Part shown: positions 8,695 through 17,801 of the stretch, piece after piece
Layout of the letters: each line of letters opens with the position of its first letter
Numbering within the stretch: position 1 is the first letter of the stretch
NCBI RefSeq assembly: GCF_022712195.1
Contig: NZ_JALAGY010000004.1
Location: 1 to 44,889 of the forward strand
Length of the DNA: 44,889 nt
Reading direction: 5' to 3'
From: Corynebacterium sp.
Lineage (GTDB): Bacteria > Actinomycetota > Actinomycetes > Mycobacteriales > Mycobacteriaceae
Position numbers and translations under genes: made by a program
The notes under the pieces: generated by a model
What the model was told of the DNA's origin: nothing
Database searches by the model: none
What the model saw: the letters and a program-made list of their open reading frames with translations, nothing else

Positions 8695-9597
8695 ATGTCA
8701 TCCGGTGCTGATGGGCAGGCGCTCAACGGACGCCGGCCCCGGATCACCGACGTGCTCGACCTGGAACAGATCGAGCCGGGGATCTTCCGGGGGCAGGTGA
8801 TTCCGTCTGCGCTGTCACGGACGTTCGGCGGCCAGGTCGCCGCACAGTCGTTGGTCGCCGCGACCAGGACGGTGGGGCCCGAGTACCGCGTGCATTCCCT
8901 GCACGGCTACTTCGTCGGGCCGGGGAACTCGGACCGTCCCACGGTGTACCTCGTCGATGAGGTACGTAACGGCCGCTCCTTCCGGGTGCGTTCGGTGCGC
9001 GCCGTCCAGGACGGTCGGACACTGTTCATCATGCAGGCGAGTTTCCACGTCCGCGATGACGAGGGTCCGGAGCACTCCGATCTCGTGCGCAAGGTCCCGC
9101 CGCCGGAGGAGATCGACCCGGCGAAGGGTCGTGGACGCACACTCGGGCGGGCCTTCGCCAAGGACTGGGAGGACTGGGACATCCGGATCGTCCCGCCGGA
9201 CATGTGGGAGAAGAGCCCCGGGGCGGCCTCGCAACAGGTGGTCTGGTTCAAGTCCAAGGTGCCGTTGCCTGACGACGAGAAGTTCCACATCTGCACGCTG
9301 GCGTACATGTCGGACATGACGCTGCTGGGGTCCGCGCTCGTCCCGCACGAGAACGAGCCGGTTCAGGAGGCGTCGCTGGACCACGCCATGTGGTTCATGC
9401 GTCCGTTCCGCGCGGACGAGTGGCTGCTCTACGACCAGTCTTCGCCGTCCGCCCACGGCGGCCGGGCGTTGACCACCGGGCGGATCTTCAACCAGGCCGG
9501 AGACCTGGTGGCCTCGGTGACCCAGGAGGGCCTGACCAGGACCCTGGCCGAGGGCCGGCAGTCGGTGCCCATCAAGACGGATCTGCAGGGGCAGTAG
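8695..9597 (+). CDS. tesB: acyl-CoA thioesterase II
   Basis: This 300-residue protein is a TesB-type double hot-dog thioesterase, which hydrolyses acyl-CoA to free acid and CoA. Recognisable pieces are the N-terminal TFGGQVAAQSLVAA and the HSLHGYFVGPG segment, RSVRAVQDGR near residue 105, and the C-terminal GGRALTTGRIFNQAGDLVAS followed by EGLTR. The ATG follows the pdxS stop directly and the pdxT GTG follows its own stop, so the three genes form one unit. The pdxS-tesB-pdxT order is also found in M. tuberculosis. No functional link between thioesterase and vitamin B6 synthesis is evident. Confidence 0.93.
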   Translation: MSSGADGQALNGRRPRITDVLDLEQIEPGIFRGQVIPSALSRTFGGQVAAQSLVAATRTVGPEYRVHSLHGYFVGPGNSDRPTVYLVDEVRNGRSFRVRSVRAVQDGRTLFIMQASFHVRDDEGPEHSDLVRKVPPPEEIDPAKGRGRTLGRAFAKDWEDWDIRIVPPDMWEKSPGAASQQVVWFKSKVPLPDDEKFHICTLAYMSDMTLLGSALVPHENEPVQEASLDHAMWFMRPFRADEWLLYDQSSPSAHGGRALTTGRIFNQAGDLVASVTQEGLTRTLAEGRQSVPIKTDLQGQ

Positions 9598-10257
9598 GTG
9601 ACCGGGAATCCACTGATCGGAGTCCTGGCTCTACAGGGCGGTGTGGCCGAGCACGTCCGGATGCTGGAGGGCGGCGGGGCGCGGACCCGTCTGGTCCGTC
9701 GGCGAGAACATCTCGACGGGCTCGACGGCCTCGTCTTCCCGGGTGGTGAGTCCACCACCATGTCGAAGCTCCTGGAGCTCGGCGGGATGCTGGACCCTCT
9801 ACGGACCCTTGTCCGGGACGGCCTGCCGTGCTTCGGCACCTGTGCCGGGCTGATCCTGCTCGCCTCTGAGGTACTCGACACAAGGGCCGACGCCCACTGC
9901 CTCCGGGCGCTGGACGTCACCGTGCGACGCAACGCCTTCGGACGCCAGGTCGACTCCTTCGAGACGGACCTCGTTGTCGCCGGGCTCAGTGACGAAAATG
10001 ACGAAGGCGACGAAGGCGACGCCGGGGACGTTCCGGTCCACGCGGTCTTCATCCGTGCGCCGTGGGTGGAGCGGGTCGGGCCCGGGGTGGAGGTGCTCGC
10101 CAGGGTGGCCGACGGTGGTCCGGCTGACGGCGCGGTCGTGGCGGTGCGCCAGGGGCAGGTGCTGGGTCTGTCCTTCCACCCGGAGCTCACCGGTGACGAC
10201 CGGCTGCACCGTCTCTTTCTCCGGATGGTGGCCGCGCACCGCACAATTCGCTCCTGA
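9598..10257 (+). CDS. pdxT: pyridoxal 5'-phosphate synthase, glutaminase subunit
   Basis: This 219-residue class I glutamine amidotransferase feeds ammonia to PdxS. The catalytic triad is visible: Cys82 in FGTCAGL, and His194 and Glu196 in SFHPEL. The oxyanion loop FPGGEST lies near residue 48-53. An acidic insert, residues 131-145, is encoded by four 9-bp GACGAAGGC-like units (9991-10026) and is unusual for PdxT; it probably forms a surface loop. The start is GTG 9598, directly after the tesB stop, with a GGGG-rich upstream stretch as the only ribosome binding site. Confidence 0.94.
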   Translation: MTGNPLIGVLALQGGVAEHVRMLEGGGARTRLVRRREHLDGLDGLVFPGGESTTMSKLLELGGMLDPLRTLVRDGLPCFGTCAGLILLASEVLDTRADAHCLRALDVTVRRNAFGRQVDSFETDLVVAGLSDENDEGDEGDAGDVPVHAVFIRAPWVERVGPGVEVLARVADGGPADGAVVAVRQGQVLGLSFHPELTGDDRLHRLFLRMVAAHRTIRS

Positions 10258-10293
10258 CGCGGTGCGGTGGACCGCCGAATCGTCCCGGTGCAC

Positions 10294-10299
10294 TATCAT
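10294..10299 (+). promoter_or_regulatory. predicted -10 box of yebC
   Basis: TATCAT at 10294-10299 fits TANNNT and lies in the 82-bp gap between pdxT and yebC, about 40 bp before the start codon. It suggests that yebC can be transcribed separately from pdxT. Confidence 0.4.
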
Positions 10300-10339
10300 G
10301 GGTTCGTCAAGCACCCGACAAAGGGAGATCAGGTAGACG

Positions 10340-11092
10340 ATGAGCGGCCACTCGAAATGGGCGACAACCAAGCACAAGAAAGCTGCGAATGACGCCAAGC
10401 GGGGCAAGGAGTTCGCGAAGCTGATCAAGTACATCGAGGTCGCGGCACGGACCGGCGGTGGGGACCCGGCGGCCAACCCGACCCTCGATGACATGATCAA
10501 GAAGGCCAAGAAGGCCTCGGTGCCCAACGACAACATCGAGCGTGCCCGCAAGCGCGGTTCCGGTGAAGAGGCCGGTGGCGCAGACTGGGAGACCATCGTC
10601 TACGAGGGTTACGGGCCCAACGGTGTCGCGGTGCTGATCGAGTGCCTGACCGACAACCGAAACCGTGCGACCACCGACGTGCGCACCGCCATGAACAAGA
10701 ACGGCGGCAACATGGCCGACGCGGGCTCGGTGTCCTACCTGTTCGACCGCAAGGGTGTCATCCTGCTGGACAAGGGGGGAAACACCGAGGACGACGTCCT
10801 CATGGCGGTGCTTGAGGCGGGCGCCGAGGAGGTCAACGACCTCGGTGAGAAGTTCGAGGTCGTCTGCGAGCTCTCCGACCTGACCACGGTGCGCGAAGCG
10901 CTGGTCGAGAACGGTATCGAGTACGACTCCGCCGACCCGGACTACCGGGCCGATGTGGAGGTGCCGTTGGACGCGGAAGGGGCGAAGAAGATCTTCCGTC
11001 TCATCGACGCGCTCGAGGAGTCTGATGACGTGCAGAACGTCTTCACCAACATGGACCTCTCCGAGGAGGTCCTCGCCGAACTCGACGCCTGA
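10340..11092 (+). CDS. yebC: YebC/PmpR-family protein
   Basis: This 250-residue protein has the usual YebC length and start, [14 protein letters not shown], and the conserved [15 protein letters not shown] and [17 protein letters not shown] stretches. Older annotation calls the family DNA-binding transcription regulators; more recent work on YebC proteins links members to translation of difficult proline-rich sequences at the ribosome. Which applies here cannot be read from sequence. In related genomes yebC precedes ruvCAB; here a minus-strand gene lies between. GGGAGA upstream serves as the ribosome binding site. Confidence 0.95.
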   Translation: MSGHSKWATTKHKKAANDAKRGKEFAKLIKYIEVAARTGGGDPAANPTLDDMIKKAKKASVPNDNIERARKRGSGEEAGGADWETIVYEGYGPNGVAVLIECLTDNRNRATTDVRTAMNKNGGNMADAGSVSYLFDRKGVILLDKGGNTEDDVLMAVLEAGAEEVNDLGEKFEVVCELSDLTTVREALVENGIEYDSADPDYRADVEVPLDAEGAKKIFRLIDALEESDDVQNVFTNMDLSEEVLAELDA

Positions 11093-11098
11093 GCGGTC

Positions 11099-11121
11099 GT
11101 CCCCTTCCGGGAGGAGGGGGA
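11099..11121. terminator. possible bidirectional terminator between yebC and the DUF3817 gene
   Basis: Imperfect arms CCCCTTCC and GGAGGGGG around a short loop lie in the 35-bp gap between two convergent stop codons. The fold could act on both strands. There is no clean T-run. Confidence 0.3.
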
Positions 11122-11127
11122 GTCGGC

Positions 11128-11571
11128 TCAGCCGAATGGCGGGCCGACGACGAGGAGCGCGCCGAAGACGACGAGAACCAGCACCGTGAGTGTGCCGGCG
11201 GAGGCGTAGGGACGTCCCACCAGGACGGCGAGCAGTCGGTCCTTCAGCGGGGCGTCCGCCGCTGCCTCTGTGCGCCAGGGGCCGTCGAGGCCACCCCGAC
11301 GGGCGACGGCCTTCTCGAAGGGGACGGTGGCGAAGGGGATCACGGCGGAGAACAGTCCGAGCAGGCCCTGCCCGGCACTCCACCGGTTGTTGACCCACAC
11401 CAATACGGTCACCACGACGAACGCCAGGAAGGCGAGGCCGTGGACGGGTCCGGCGGCGGTGACGCCGGCCTCGGTGACGCCGGTGTACTTGAGAATCATC
11501 CCGAGGATCAGGAGTCCCCAGGTCACGGCTTCGACAATGGCGGTGGTCCGGTATATTTTCAGAGGTGTCAT
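11128..11571 (-). CDS. DUF3817-type integral membrane protein
   Basis: This 147-residue protein begins with KIYRTTAIVEAVTWGLLILGM. It has three hydrophobic segments (about 12-30, 42-60 and 125-144) and the HGLAFLAFV segment typical of DUF3817 proteins, which occur widely in actinobacteria with no known function. It runs against yebC and diverges from ruvC, so it is a separate transcription unit within an otherwise plus-strand block. The start is ATG 11571. Confidence 0.8.
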   Translation of the reverse strand: MTPLKIYRTTAIVEAVTWGLLILGMILKYTGVTEAGVTAAGPVHGLAFLAFVVVTVLVWVNNRWSAGQGLLGLFSAVIPFATVPFEKAVARRGGLDGPWRTEAAADAPLKDRLLAVLVGRPYASAGTLTVLVLVVFGALLVVGPPFG

Positions 11572-11664
11572 CGAAGGGTGATGCTACCTGAACCGGATAC
11601 GTAACTACTAAGTCCACTACGCCGGCGGCGGGTGCGCCTTGCCGGCCCGTTCGCACATGTGTGC

Positions 11665-11670
11665 TATATT
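11665..11670 (+). promoter_or_regulatory. predicted -10 box of the ruvCAB operon
   Basis: TATATT at 11665-11670 lies 80 bp before the ruvC start. It sits just downstream of a CACATGTG palindrome (11654-11661), which could be an operator. The palindrome does not match the LexA box spacing. Confidence 0.4.
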
Positions 11671-11749
11671 CGTGCACTGCAGAGCCTGTACCGCGGTACC
11701 GGCGGCGAACAGCGGAGACAGGCGGCGGAAGGTGAGGAGGTACCGGACG

Positions 11750-12295
11750 GTGGCAACACGATCTCGCACCGACGGTTCCCTGGTGATGGGCATCGACCCG
11801 GGTCTCACCCGGTGTGGACTGTCGGTGGTGCGTTCCGGGCAGGGCCGGTCGGTGGTACCCGTCGCCGTCGGAGTGGTGCGGACACCGGCGGAGGAGGCTC
11901 TCCCGGTGCGGCTGCGCCGTCTGTCGGACGCGGTGGAGAGCTGGATGGACGACTACCGTCCGGACGTCGTGGCCATTGAACGGGTCTTCGAACGGGGCAA
12001 TGTGTCCACGGTGATGAACACCGCACACGCGGTCGGGGTGTTGATGCTCAGCGCGGCGCGGCGCGACCTTCCGGTCCACCAGTACACCCCCAGCGAAGTG
12101 AAGAAGGCCGTGTCCGGCAACGGACGGGCGGACAAGCGTCAGATGACGAGCATGATCACCCGTATCCTCGGGTTGTCGGAACCACCTAGGCCGGCGGACG
12201 CCGCCGACGCGCTGGCGCTGGCGGTGTGCCACTGCTGGCGTGCGCCGTTCTCGGCGCTGGTGACAGAGGTATCAGAGAGGAAGAGTGCACAGTGA
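11750..12295 (+). CDS. ruvC: Holliday junction resolvase RuvC
   Basis: This 181-residue endonuclease cuts Holliday junctions after RuvAB branch migration. The acidic active site is visible: Asp16 in [11 protein letters not shown], the glutamate in VAIERVF, and the paired aspartates in [13 protein letters not shown] 11750 is chosen because GAGGAGG lies 9 bp upstream at 11734-11740; a later GTG 11 codons downstream would match shorter homologues. The end overlaps ruvA by 4 bp (GTGA). It is the first gene of ruvCAB. Confidence 0.95.
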   Translation: MATRSRTDGSLVMGIDPGLTRCGLSVVRSGQGRSVVPVAVGVVRTPAEEALPVRLRRLSDAVESWMDDYRPDVVAIERVFERGNVSTVMNTAHAVGVLMLSAARRDLPVHQYTPSEVKKAVSGNGRADKRQMTSMITRILGLSEPPRPADAADALALAVCHCWRAPFSALVTEVSERKSAQ

Positions 12296-12912
12296 TCGCT
12301 TCGTTGAGAGGTACCGTCATCGACAAGGGACTCGATTCCGTGGTGATCGAGTGCGCCGGTGTCGGGTACCTGTGCCAGGCGACGGCGCCGACGTTGGCGA
12401 CGTTGCCGCGGGGTGAGGAGGTGTCCGTGCTGACCACGATGGTGGTCCGCGAGGACTCGCAGACACTGTTCGCCTTCCCCGACGTCGCGTCACGCGAGGT
12501 ATTCGGCCTGCTCCAGTCGGTCTCCGGGGTAGGTGCCCGACTGGCGATGGGGGTCATGTCCGTGCTCACCCCTGCGGAACTCTCCCGGGCGGTGGCCGAC
12601 GGTGACGTGAAGGCCCTGCAGCGGGCCCCCGGCGTGGGCAAACGGCTCGCGGAACGTATGGCGGTGGACCTCAAGGGCAAGCTGGACGGCTACGCCGGCG
12701 CTCCGGACGGTTCACCCGCCCCCGGCCAGGACACCGGGTCCGTCGACGACGCCGCAGGGGGTACCGGCCGCCAGGTCGTCGAGGCGTTGACCGGACTCGG
12801 CTTCACCGAACGTGACGCCGAGGGTGCACTGCGTGAACTAGGAGACACCGGCGGGCTCGACACCGCCACCCTGTTGCGCCAGGCACTGGCACGACTCGGC
12901 GGACGACGGTAG
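12292..12912 (+). CDS. ruvA: Holliday junction branch migration protein RuvA
   Basis: This 206-residue protein has the three RuvA domains: an N-terminal OB fold beginning MIASLRGTV, central helix-hairpin-helix motifs ([15 protein letters not shown] and [13 protein letters not shown]), and a C-terminal three-helix domain ([18 protein letters not shown]) that contacts RuvB. The linker between the last two, about residues 138-160, is Gly/Asp/Pro rich. Tetramers bind the four-way junction. The GTG overlaps the ruvC stop by 4 bp, with AGAGAGGAAGAG upstream as a ribosome binding site. ruvB follows after 17 bp. Confidence 0.95.
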   Translation: MIASLRGTVIDKGLDSVVIECAGVGYLCQATAPTLATLPRGEEVSVLTTMVVREDSQTLFAFPDVASREVFGLLQSVSGVGARLAMGVMSVLTPAELSRAVADGDVKALQRAPGVGKRLAERMAVDLKGKLDGYAGAPDGSPAPGQDTGSVDDAAGGTGRQVVEALTGLGFTERDAEGALRELGDTGGLDTATLLRQALARLGGRR

Positions 12913-12929
12913 GGGAGGACGAGGGCACC

Positions 12930-14006
12930 GTGAGCGACATCGAGCGCACCGAATTCGACACCGGAGCGACATCTCCGACCCGCCCGGCGGCATCGCAGGG
13001 CCTGCCTGGCGGAGACCTGTCACCGTCCCCGCAGCCCGGCGAGGGAGACGCCGAGCTCTCACTGCGCCCCCGGTCGCTGCGTGAGTTCATCGGCCAGCCC
13101 AAGGTCCGCAGCCAGTTGGACCTGGTCCTCGGAGGTGCCAAGGCCCGCGGGGTGGCACCGGACCACGTCCTGCTCGCCGGCCCACCTGGCCTGGGGAAGA
13201 CGACGATGGCGATGATCATCGCCCAGGAACTCGGTTCCTCGGTGCGGATGACCTCGGGTCCTGCCCTCGAACGCGCCGGCGACCTGGCGGCGATGCTGTC
13301 CAACCTCATCGAGGGCGACGTGCTGTTCATCGACGAGATCCACCGGATGGCCCGGCCTGCCGAGGAGATGCTCTACATGGCGATGGAGGATTTCCGTATC
13401 GACGTCATCGTCGGCAAGGGCCCGGGGGCGACGTCGATCCCCATCGAGCTGCCCCAGTTCACCCTCGTCGGCGCCACCACGCGGGCGGGGATGCTCACCG
13501 GCCCCCTCCGCGACCGTTTCGGTTTCACCGCGCAGATGGAGTTCTACGACACCCCTGACCTCACCCGGGTGGTCACCCGTGCGGCGGGGATCCTGGGGGT
13601 CACGGTCACCGACGACGCCGCCGTGGAGATCGCCTCGCGGTCCCGAGGGACGCCCCGTATCGCCAACCGGCTACTCAGGCGTGTCAGGGACTACGCCGAG
13701 GTGGAGGCCGACGGCATCATCACCGTGGCTGTCGCACGCTCGGCGCTGGAGATCTTCGACGTCGACGAACTCGGTCTCGACCGGCTCGACCGTGCGGTGC
13801 TCGACGCCCTCATCCGCGGGCACAACGGTGGGCCGGTGGGGGTCAACACCCTCGCCGTCGCGGTGGGGGAGGAGTCCACCACCGTGGAGGAGGTCTGCGA
13901 GCCCTACCTCGTCCGTGCCGGCATGGTGTCGCGCACGCCCCGTGGGCGCACGGCGACACCGGCGGCGTGGCGTCACCTCGGGTTGGAGCAACCGGCTGAC
14001 AGGTGA
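12930..14006 (+). CDS. ruvB: Holliday junction branch migration ATPase RuvB
   Basis: This 358-residue AAA+ motor drives branch migration with RuvA. Seen in order are the [18 protein letters not shown] entry, Walker [11 protein letters not shown] (about 84-92), Walker B FIDEIHR (about 132-138), sensor 1 [18 protein letters not shown] with the arginine finger, and a C-terminal winged helix ending in [16 protein letters not shown]. The N-terminal 35 residues are a disordered extension. GGGGAGGAC precedes the GTG start. Confidence 0.96.
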   Translation: MSDIERTEFDTGATSPTRPAASQGLPGGDLSPSPQPGEGDAELSLRPRSLREFIGQPKVRSQLDLVLGGAKARGVAPDHVLLAGPPGLGKTTMAMIIAQELGSSVRMTSGPALERAGDLAAMLSNLIEGDVLFIDEIHRMARPAEEMLYMAMEDFRIDVIVGKGPGATSIPIELPQFTLVGATTRAGMLTGPLRDRFGFTAQMEFYDTPDLTRVVTRAAGILGVTVTDDAAVEIASRSRGTPRIANRLLRRVRDYAEVEADGIITVAVARSALEIFDVDELGLDRLDRAVLDALIRGHNGGPVGVNTLAVAVGEESTTVEEVCEPYLVRAGMVSRTPRGRTATPAAWRHLGLEQPADR

Positions 14007-14034
14007 CAAAAGCCCTGTATGGCAGACTGGCGGC

Positions 14035-14493
14035 ATGGAATTCATCCTTCTCATTCTCATCGTCCTGGTTTTTCTCGGTCTGCCTGTCCTGTCGATGCGC
14101 AAGCAGTCGAAGCAGATCAACGAGATCAAGTCCTTCCAGGCGCAGCTGGAGCCCGGGATGATCGTGCAGATGACCTCCGGGATCCACGCACGGATCTCCG
14201 AGGTCGGCACCACCACCGTCGACGTGGAGGTTGCGCCGGGGGTCACCACCACCTGGGACCGCAGTGCCGTGCTGAAGCTCGTGGAGACCCCTGAGGCCGA
14301 ACACCCCGAGGCCTCCGAGGCCTCCGAAGCTTCCGAGCCTTCCGGGTACGCCGAGAACACCGGCGACAACCGGGACGACGGGTCGCAGGTCGAGGAGTCC
14401 ACCTTCGAGGACTTCGACACCGTGGCACCGTTCGAGGACCGTCACGACGACGACTCCGAGGACCGCGACAACGGTGACACGCCGAAGTCCTGA
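14035..14493 (+). CDS. yajC: Sec translocase accessory subunit YajC
   Basis: This 152-residue protein has one N-terminal membrane helix (residues 1-19) and the YajC core SKQINEIKSFQAQLEPGMIVQMTSGIHARI. YajC associates with SecDF at the SecYEG translocon, and secD and secF follow. The C-terminal half is a long acidic tail not needed in short homologues. It begins with four 9-bp repeats encoding EAS-type triplets (14308-14343). No ribosome binding site is seen before ATG 14035, and a CAGACT box lies 6 bp upstream at 14023-14028, so a leaderless start is possible but weakly supported. Confidence 0.9.
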   Translation: MEFILLILIVLVFLGLPVLSMRKQSKQINEIKSFQAQLEPGMIVQMTSGIHARISEVGTTTVDVEVAPGVTTTWDRSAVLKLVETPEAEHPEASEASEASEPSGYAENTGDNRDDGSQVEESTFEDFDTVAPFEDRHDDDSEDRDNGDTPKS

Positions 14494-14545
14494 CACCGCG
14501 GCGGCGTCCGTCCGCAGCATGTTCGTCCCCACAGTGCACCGCCGG

Positions 14546-14576
14546 GACCCTCTTTGACAGACAGAGGGTCTAGACT
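14546..14576 (+). promoter_or_regulatory. secDF promoter region with a perfect inverted repeat
   Basis: GACCCTCT (14546-14553) and AGAGGGTC (14563-14570) form an 8-bp perfect inverted repeat around a 9-nt loop containing TTGACA. TAGACT, a strong actinobacterial -10 box, follows directly at 14571-14576. The dyad would cover the -35 region. It could be an operator or the terminator of yajC; no T-run follows, which favours the former slightly. Confidence 0.45.
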
Positions 14577-14651
14577 CATTCGTCGACACGGCGGTGGTTC
14601 TTTTCTCATGTCCACATCGCCGACATCCCCGAGACTTCAGGAGTAACCCGA

Positions 14652-16550
14652 GTGAGTTCACAGGGCTCAACGGCCGCGCGTGCCAGAACGTGGCCCAAGA
14701 AGGCGCTGCTGCTCTTCGTCGCCGCCGTGGTCATCATCTACGGCCTCGTATTCCTCACGGGAGACAAGAGTCCCACGCCGAAGCTGGGCATCGACCTCCA
14801 GGGAGGTACCAGGGTGACCCTGGTGCCTCAGGGAGAGCAGCCCACCAGTGACCAGCTCAACCAGGCCCGCCGGATCCTGGAGAACCGCGTCAACGGCATG
14901 GGCGTCACCGGTGCCCAGGTCGTCTCCGACGGTGACTCGCTGGTGATCACCGTTCCCGGCGAGGACTCCTCAGAGGCACGCAGCCTTGGCCAGACCTCCC
15001 AGCTCCTCTTCCGTCCCGTGATGGAGGGGGGCATGCCCGAGGACGGCCTCGAGGACGTGCTCACGAAGATGGCGGACAAGTGGGTGAGCACCGGCATCCT
15101 CACCGCCGAGGAGGCCGACGAGAAGCTCGACACCGCTTCGTCGACGCTGGAGCAGATGGGGATGCCCGCCCCCGGCGACCTCAAGGTCAGCGCGAAGGCG
15201 CCCGAGGATCCGGCGAACTCGATCGAGGAGGCGGACCGTCGGAAGGAGATCACCGACGTCCTGCGCGAGGACCGCCAGTCCGAGGACACGAACACCCAGA
15301 TCGCCGCGTCCTTCCTCATGACCTGTTCCGCTGACACCGATCCGCTGGCCGGTGCAGATGACCCGGCCAAGCCCCTGGTCAGCTGCAGTGAGGGTCAGCC
15401 GATCCTGCTGGAACCGGCACCGCTGCTCAACGGCCAGGAGGACGAGGAGCACGGCACGCGTCTGACCGGCGACATGATCGACACGAACTCGCAGATCTTC
15501 GGCGGGCTGGACTCCCAGTCCGGTCAGATCAAGATCACCTTCCGGTTCAAGACCGGTGAAGCCACCCCGGGTGGCGAGACCTGGCAGCGCATCGGCCAGG
15601 AGTACGCGCAGAAGCAGGTGGCGATCACCCTCGACAGCCAGGTGCTGTCCGCACCGGTGATGCAGAACCCGACGCCTCCGGGCCGTGACTCCGAGATCAC
15701 CGGTGACTTCACCGAGAGTGAGGCCTCCGACCTCGCCAACAACCTGCGCTACGGTGCGCTGCCGCTCAGTTTCACCGGTGAGAACGGTGAGCAGGGCGGT
15801 ACCGCCGAGACGATCTCTCCGACGATGGGTACCGCCTCTCTGCAGGCCGGTCTGATCGCCGGTCTGGTCGGCCTGGTGCTGGTGGCTGTCTGGTCGCTGA
15901 TCTACTACCGCGGGTTCGGTGTGGTCGCCGTGTTCTCCCTGGTGGCCTCGGGTGTGCTGATCTACGGTGCCCTCGTGCTGCTCGGCCGTTGGATCGGCTA
16001 CAGCCTCGACCTGGCGGGCATCGCCGGCCTGATCATCGGCATCGGTACCACGGCGGACTCCTTCGTGGTCTACTTCGAACGAATAAAGGACGTCATCCAG
16101 CAGGGCCACAGTTTCCGGTCGGCGGTGCCGCGCGCCTGGAAGCGGGCGCGTACGACGATCATCACCGGAAACGTGGTCTCGATCGTCGCTTCGCTGGTCC
16201 TGTACTTCGTCGCCGTCGGCGACGTGAAGGGCTTCGCCTTCACCCTGGGCCTGTCGACCGTCTTCGACGTCGTCATCGCCTTCCTGGTCACCGCACCGCT
16301 GGTGATCCTTATGTCCCGCTCCGAGAAGTTCGCCTCGCCGAAGCTCAACGGTCTGCACTCGGCCTTCCGCTCGGCGGAACGCCGCCGCGCCGGCGAACTC
16401 CATGCCGGACAGTCCGCCGACCAGACCGGGGGAGAAGCCGGGGAGGAAACCGGGGCAATGGCGTCCACCTCCGGAGGGACCGACCCCGGCCCGGACGGCA
16501 CCCCGCAGGACGGCCCTGCGTCCTCAACTGAGAACGGAAAGGACCAGTGA
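14652..16550 (+). CDS. secD: Sec translocase subunit SecD
   Basis: This 632-residue membrane protein uses the proton gradient to help pull secreted proteins across the membrane. It has a first helix (about 19-37), the DLQGGTRVTL motif (about 49-58), a large periplasmic domain, and five clustered helices from about residue 395 to 555. The region between about 110 and 250 is expanded and acidic compared with short SecD proteins, and the C-terminal 75 residues are a hydrophilic Gly/Ser/Glu tail. The start is GTG 14652 after AGGAG. The end overlaps the secF GTG. Confidence 0.94.
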   Translation: MSSQGSTAARARTWPKKALLLFVAAVVIIYGLVFLTGDKSPTPKLGIDLQGGTRVTLVPQGEQPTSDQLNQARRILENRVNGMGVTGAQVVSDGDSLVITVPGEDSSEARSLGQTSQLLFRPVMEGGMPEDGLEDVLTKMADKWVSTGILTAEEADEKLDTASSTLEQMGMPAPGDLKVSAKAPEDPANSIEEADRRKEITDVLREDRQSEDTNTQIAASFLMTCSADTDPLAGADDPAKPLVSCSEGQPILLEPAPLLNGQEDEEHGTRLTGDMIDTNSQIFGGLDSQSGQIKITFRFKTGEATPGGETWQRIGQEYAQKQVAITLDSQVLSAPVMQNPTPPGRDSEITGDFTESEASDLANNLRYGALPLSFTGENGEQGGTAETISPTMGTASLQAGLIAGLVGLVLVAVWSLIYYRGFGVVAVFSLVASGVLIYGALVLLGRWIGYSLDLAGIAGLIIGIGTTADSFVVYFERIKDVIQQGHSFRSAVPRAWKRARTTIITGNVVSIVASLVLYFVAVGDVKGFAFTLGLSTVFDVVIAFLVTAPLVILMSRSEKFASPKLNGLHSAFRSAERRRAGELHAGQSADQTGGEAGEETGAMASTSGGTDPGPDGTPQDGPASSTENGKDQ

Positions 16551-17785
16551 GCATGAACGCGACGACCGCTCCCAAGCCCGCCGGCTTCTTCGAGAAGGTG
16601 TACAACGGCGAAGCCGGCTTCGGCTTCGTGGCCAAGCGCCGCAAGTGGTACTGGATCTACGCCCTGCTGACCCTGCTGTGCTTCCTGGTGATCGCCCTGA
16701 AGGGATTCACCCTGGGCATCGACCTGGAGGGCGGCACGAAGATGACCATGCCACCGGCCAACGGTGCGACCGAGTCTTCGGTGACCCAGGTCGTCGAGGA
16801 CGCCACCGGTGTCACCCCGCAGTCCGTGCAGACCGTCGGTTCCGGCAACAGCCGGAGCATCGAGGTCGCCTCCGAGCGGCTCTCGGACGAGCAGATCCGT
16901 GAAGCCCGGGTGGCTCTCTACGAGGAGTTCCAACCGTCCGACCACTCAGGTCAGCCGAGCCCCGACGCCATCAGCGACTCCACGGTCTCCGAGTCGTGGG
17001 GGCAGTCGGTGACTCAGCGGATGATCATCGGCATGGTGGTCTTCCTGGTCATCGTCTTCGTGTACATCACGATCCGGATGGAGCGGGACATGGCGATCTC
17101 CGCGATCGTCAGCCTGATCCTGGACGGAATCTTCGTCGCCGGGATCTACTCCCTGGTCGGATTCGAGGTGTCCCCGGCGACGATCATCGGCCTGCTGACG
17201 ATCCTGGCCTACTCGCTGTACGACACGGTGATCGTGTTCGACAAGGTCCACGAGAACACCCAGGACGTGTTCAGTTCGACCCGCTCCACCTACGGCGAGC
17301 AGGTGAACCTGGCTATCAACCAGACCGTGATGAGGTCGTTGAACACTTCGCTGTTTTCCGTGGTGCCGATCGCCTCACTGCTGGTCGTGGCCGTCTGGCT
17401 GATGGGAGTGGGCACGCTGAAGGATCTGGCGCTGGTCCAGTTCGTCGGCGTGATCGCCGGTACCTTCAGTTCGATCTACTTCTCCGCACCGCTGCTCGTC
17501 ACCTTGAAGAGCCGGCAGAAGAAGATGGTCGAGCACGACCGTAAGGTGGCCCGCGCCCGTGAGCTCGCCGCAGGGCGCGGTTCCGATGACGCGGCCGTCG
17601 ACGCAGGCGACGGTGACGGTCCTGCCGGCGCCGGGAACGGAGAAACCGGAGACACGGACGGGACCGGCGCGCGGCAGCGCACGGTGACCCTGCCGCCGCG
17701 TTTCCGTGGCAACGGTGACGGACCCGACGGCGCCGCCGGCGGAAATGACTGGGACAGGGGCCGCACCTGGCGGCCCGGCATGTAG
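16547..17785 (+). CDS. secF: Sec translocase subunit SecF
   Basis: This 412-residue partner of SecD has a first helix (about 37-55) followed by DLEGGTKMTMP, then a periplasmic domain and helices 2-6 (about 155-325), including the conserved AYSLYDTVIVFDKVHEN stretch. The C-terminal 90 residues are an acidic, Gly-rich tail. Two starts fit: GTG 16547, overlapping the secD stop, and ATG 16553. GAAAGGA upstream suits the ATG better by spacing (10 bp). Confidence 0.94.
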   Translation: MSMNATTAPKPAGFFEKVYNGEAGFGFVAKRRKWYWIYALLTLLCFLVIALKGFTLGIDLEGGTKMTMPPANGATESSVTQVVEDATGVTPQSVQTVGSGNSRSIEVASERLSDEQIREARVALYEEFQPSDHSGQPSPDAISDSTVSESWGQSVTQRMIIGMVVFLVIVFVYITIRMERDMAISAIVSLILDGIFVAGIYSLVGFEVSPATIIGLLTILAYSLYDTVIVFDKVHENTQDVFSSTRSTYGEQVNLAINQTVMRSLNTSLFSVVPIASLLVVAVWLMGVGTLKDLALVQFVGVIAGTFSSIYFSAPLLVTLKSRQKKMVEHDRKVARARELAAGRGSDDAAVDAGDGDGPAGAGNGETGDTDGTGARQRTVTLPPRFRGNGDGPDGAAGGNDWDRGRTWRPGM

Positions 17786-17801
17786 AGGAAGTCAGACAAC
17801 G

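Noticed and set aside
11651..11664. LexA/SOS box upstream of ruvC
   Set aside because: CACATGTG looks SOS-like, but the half-sites are two bases too close and the outer TCGAA/TTCGA arms are missing, so it does not match the actinobacterial consensus.
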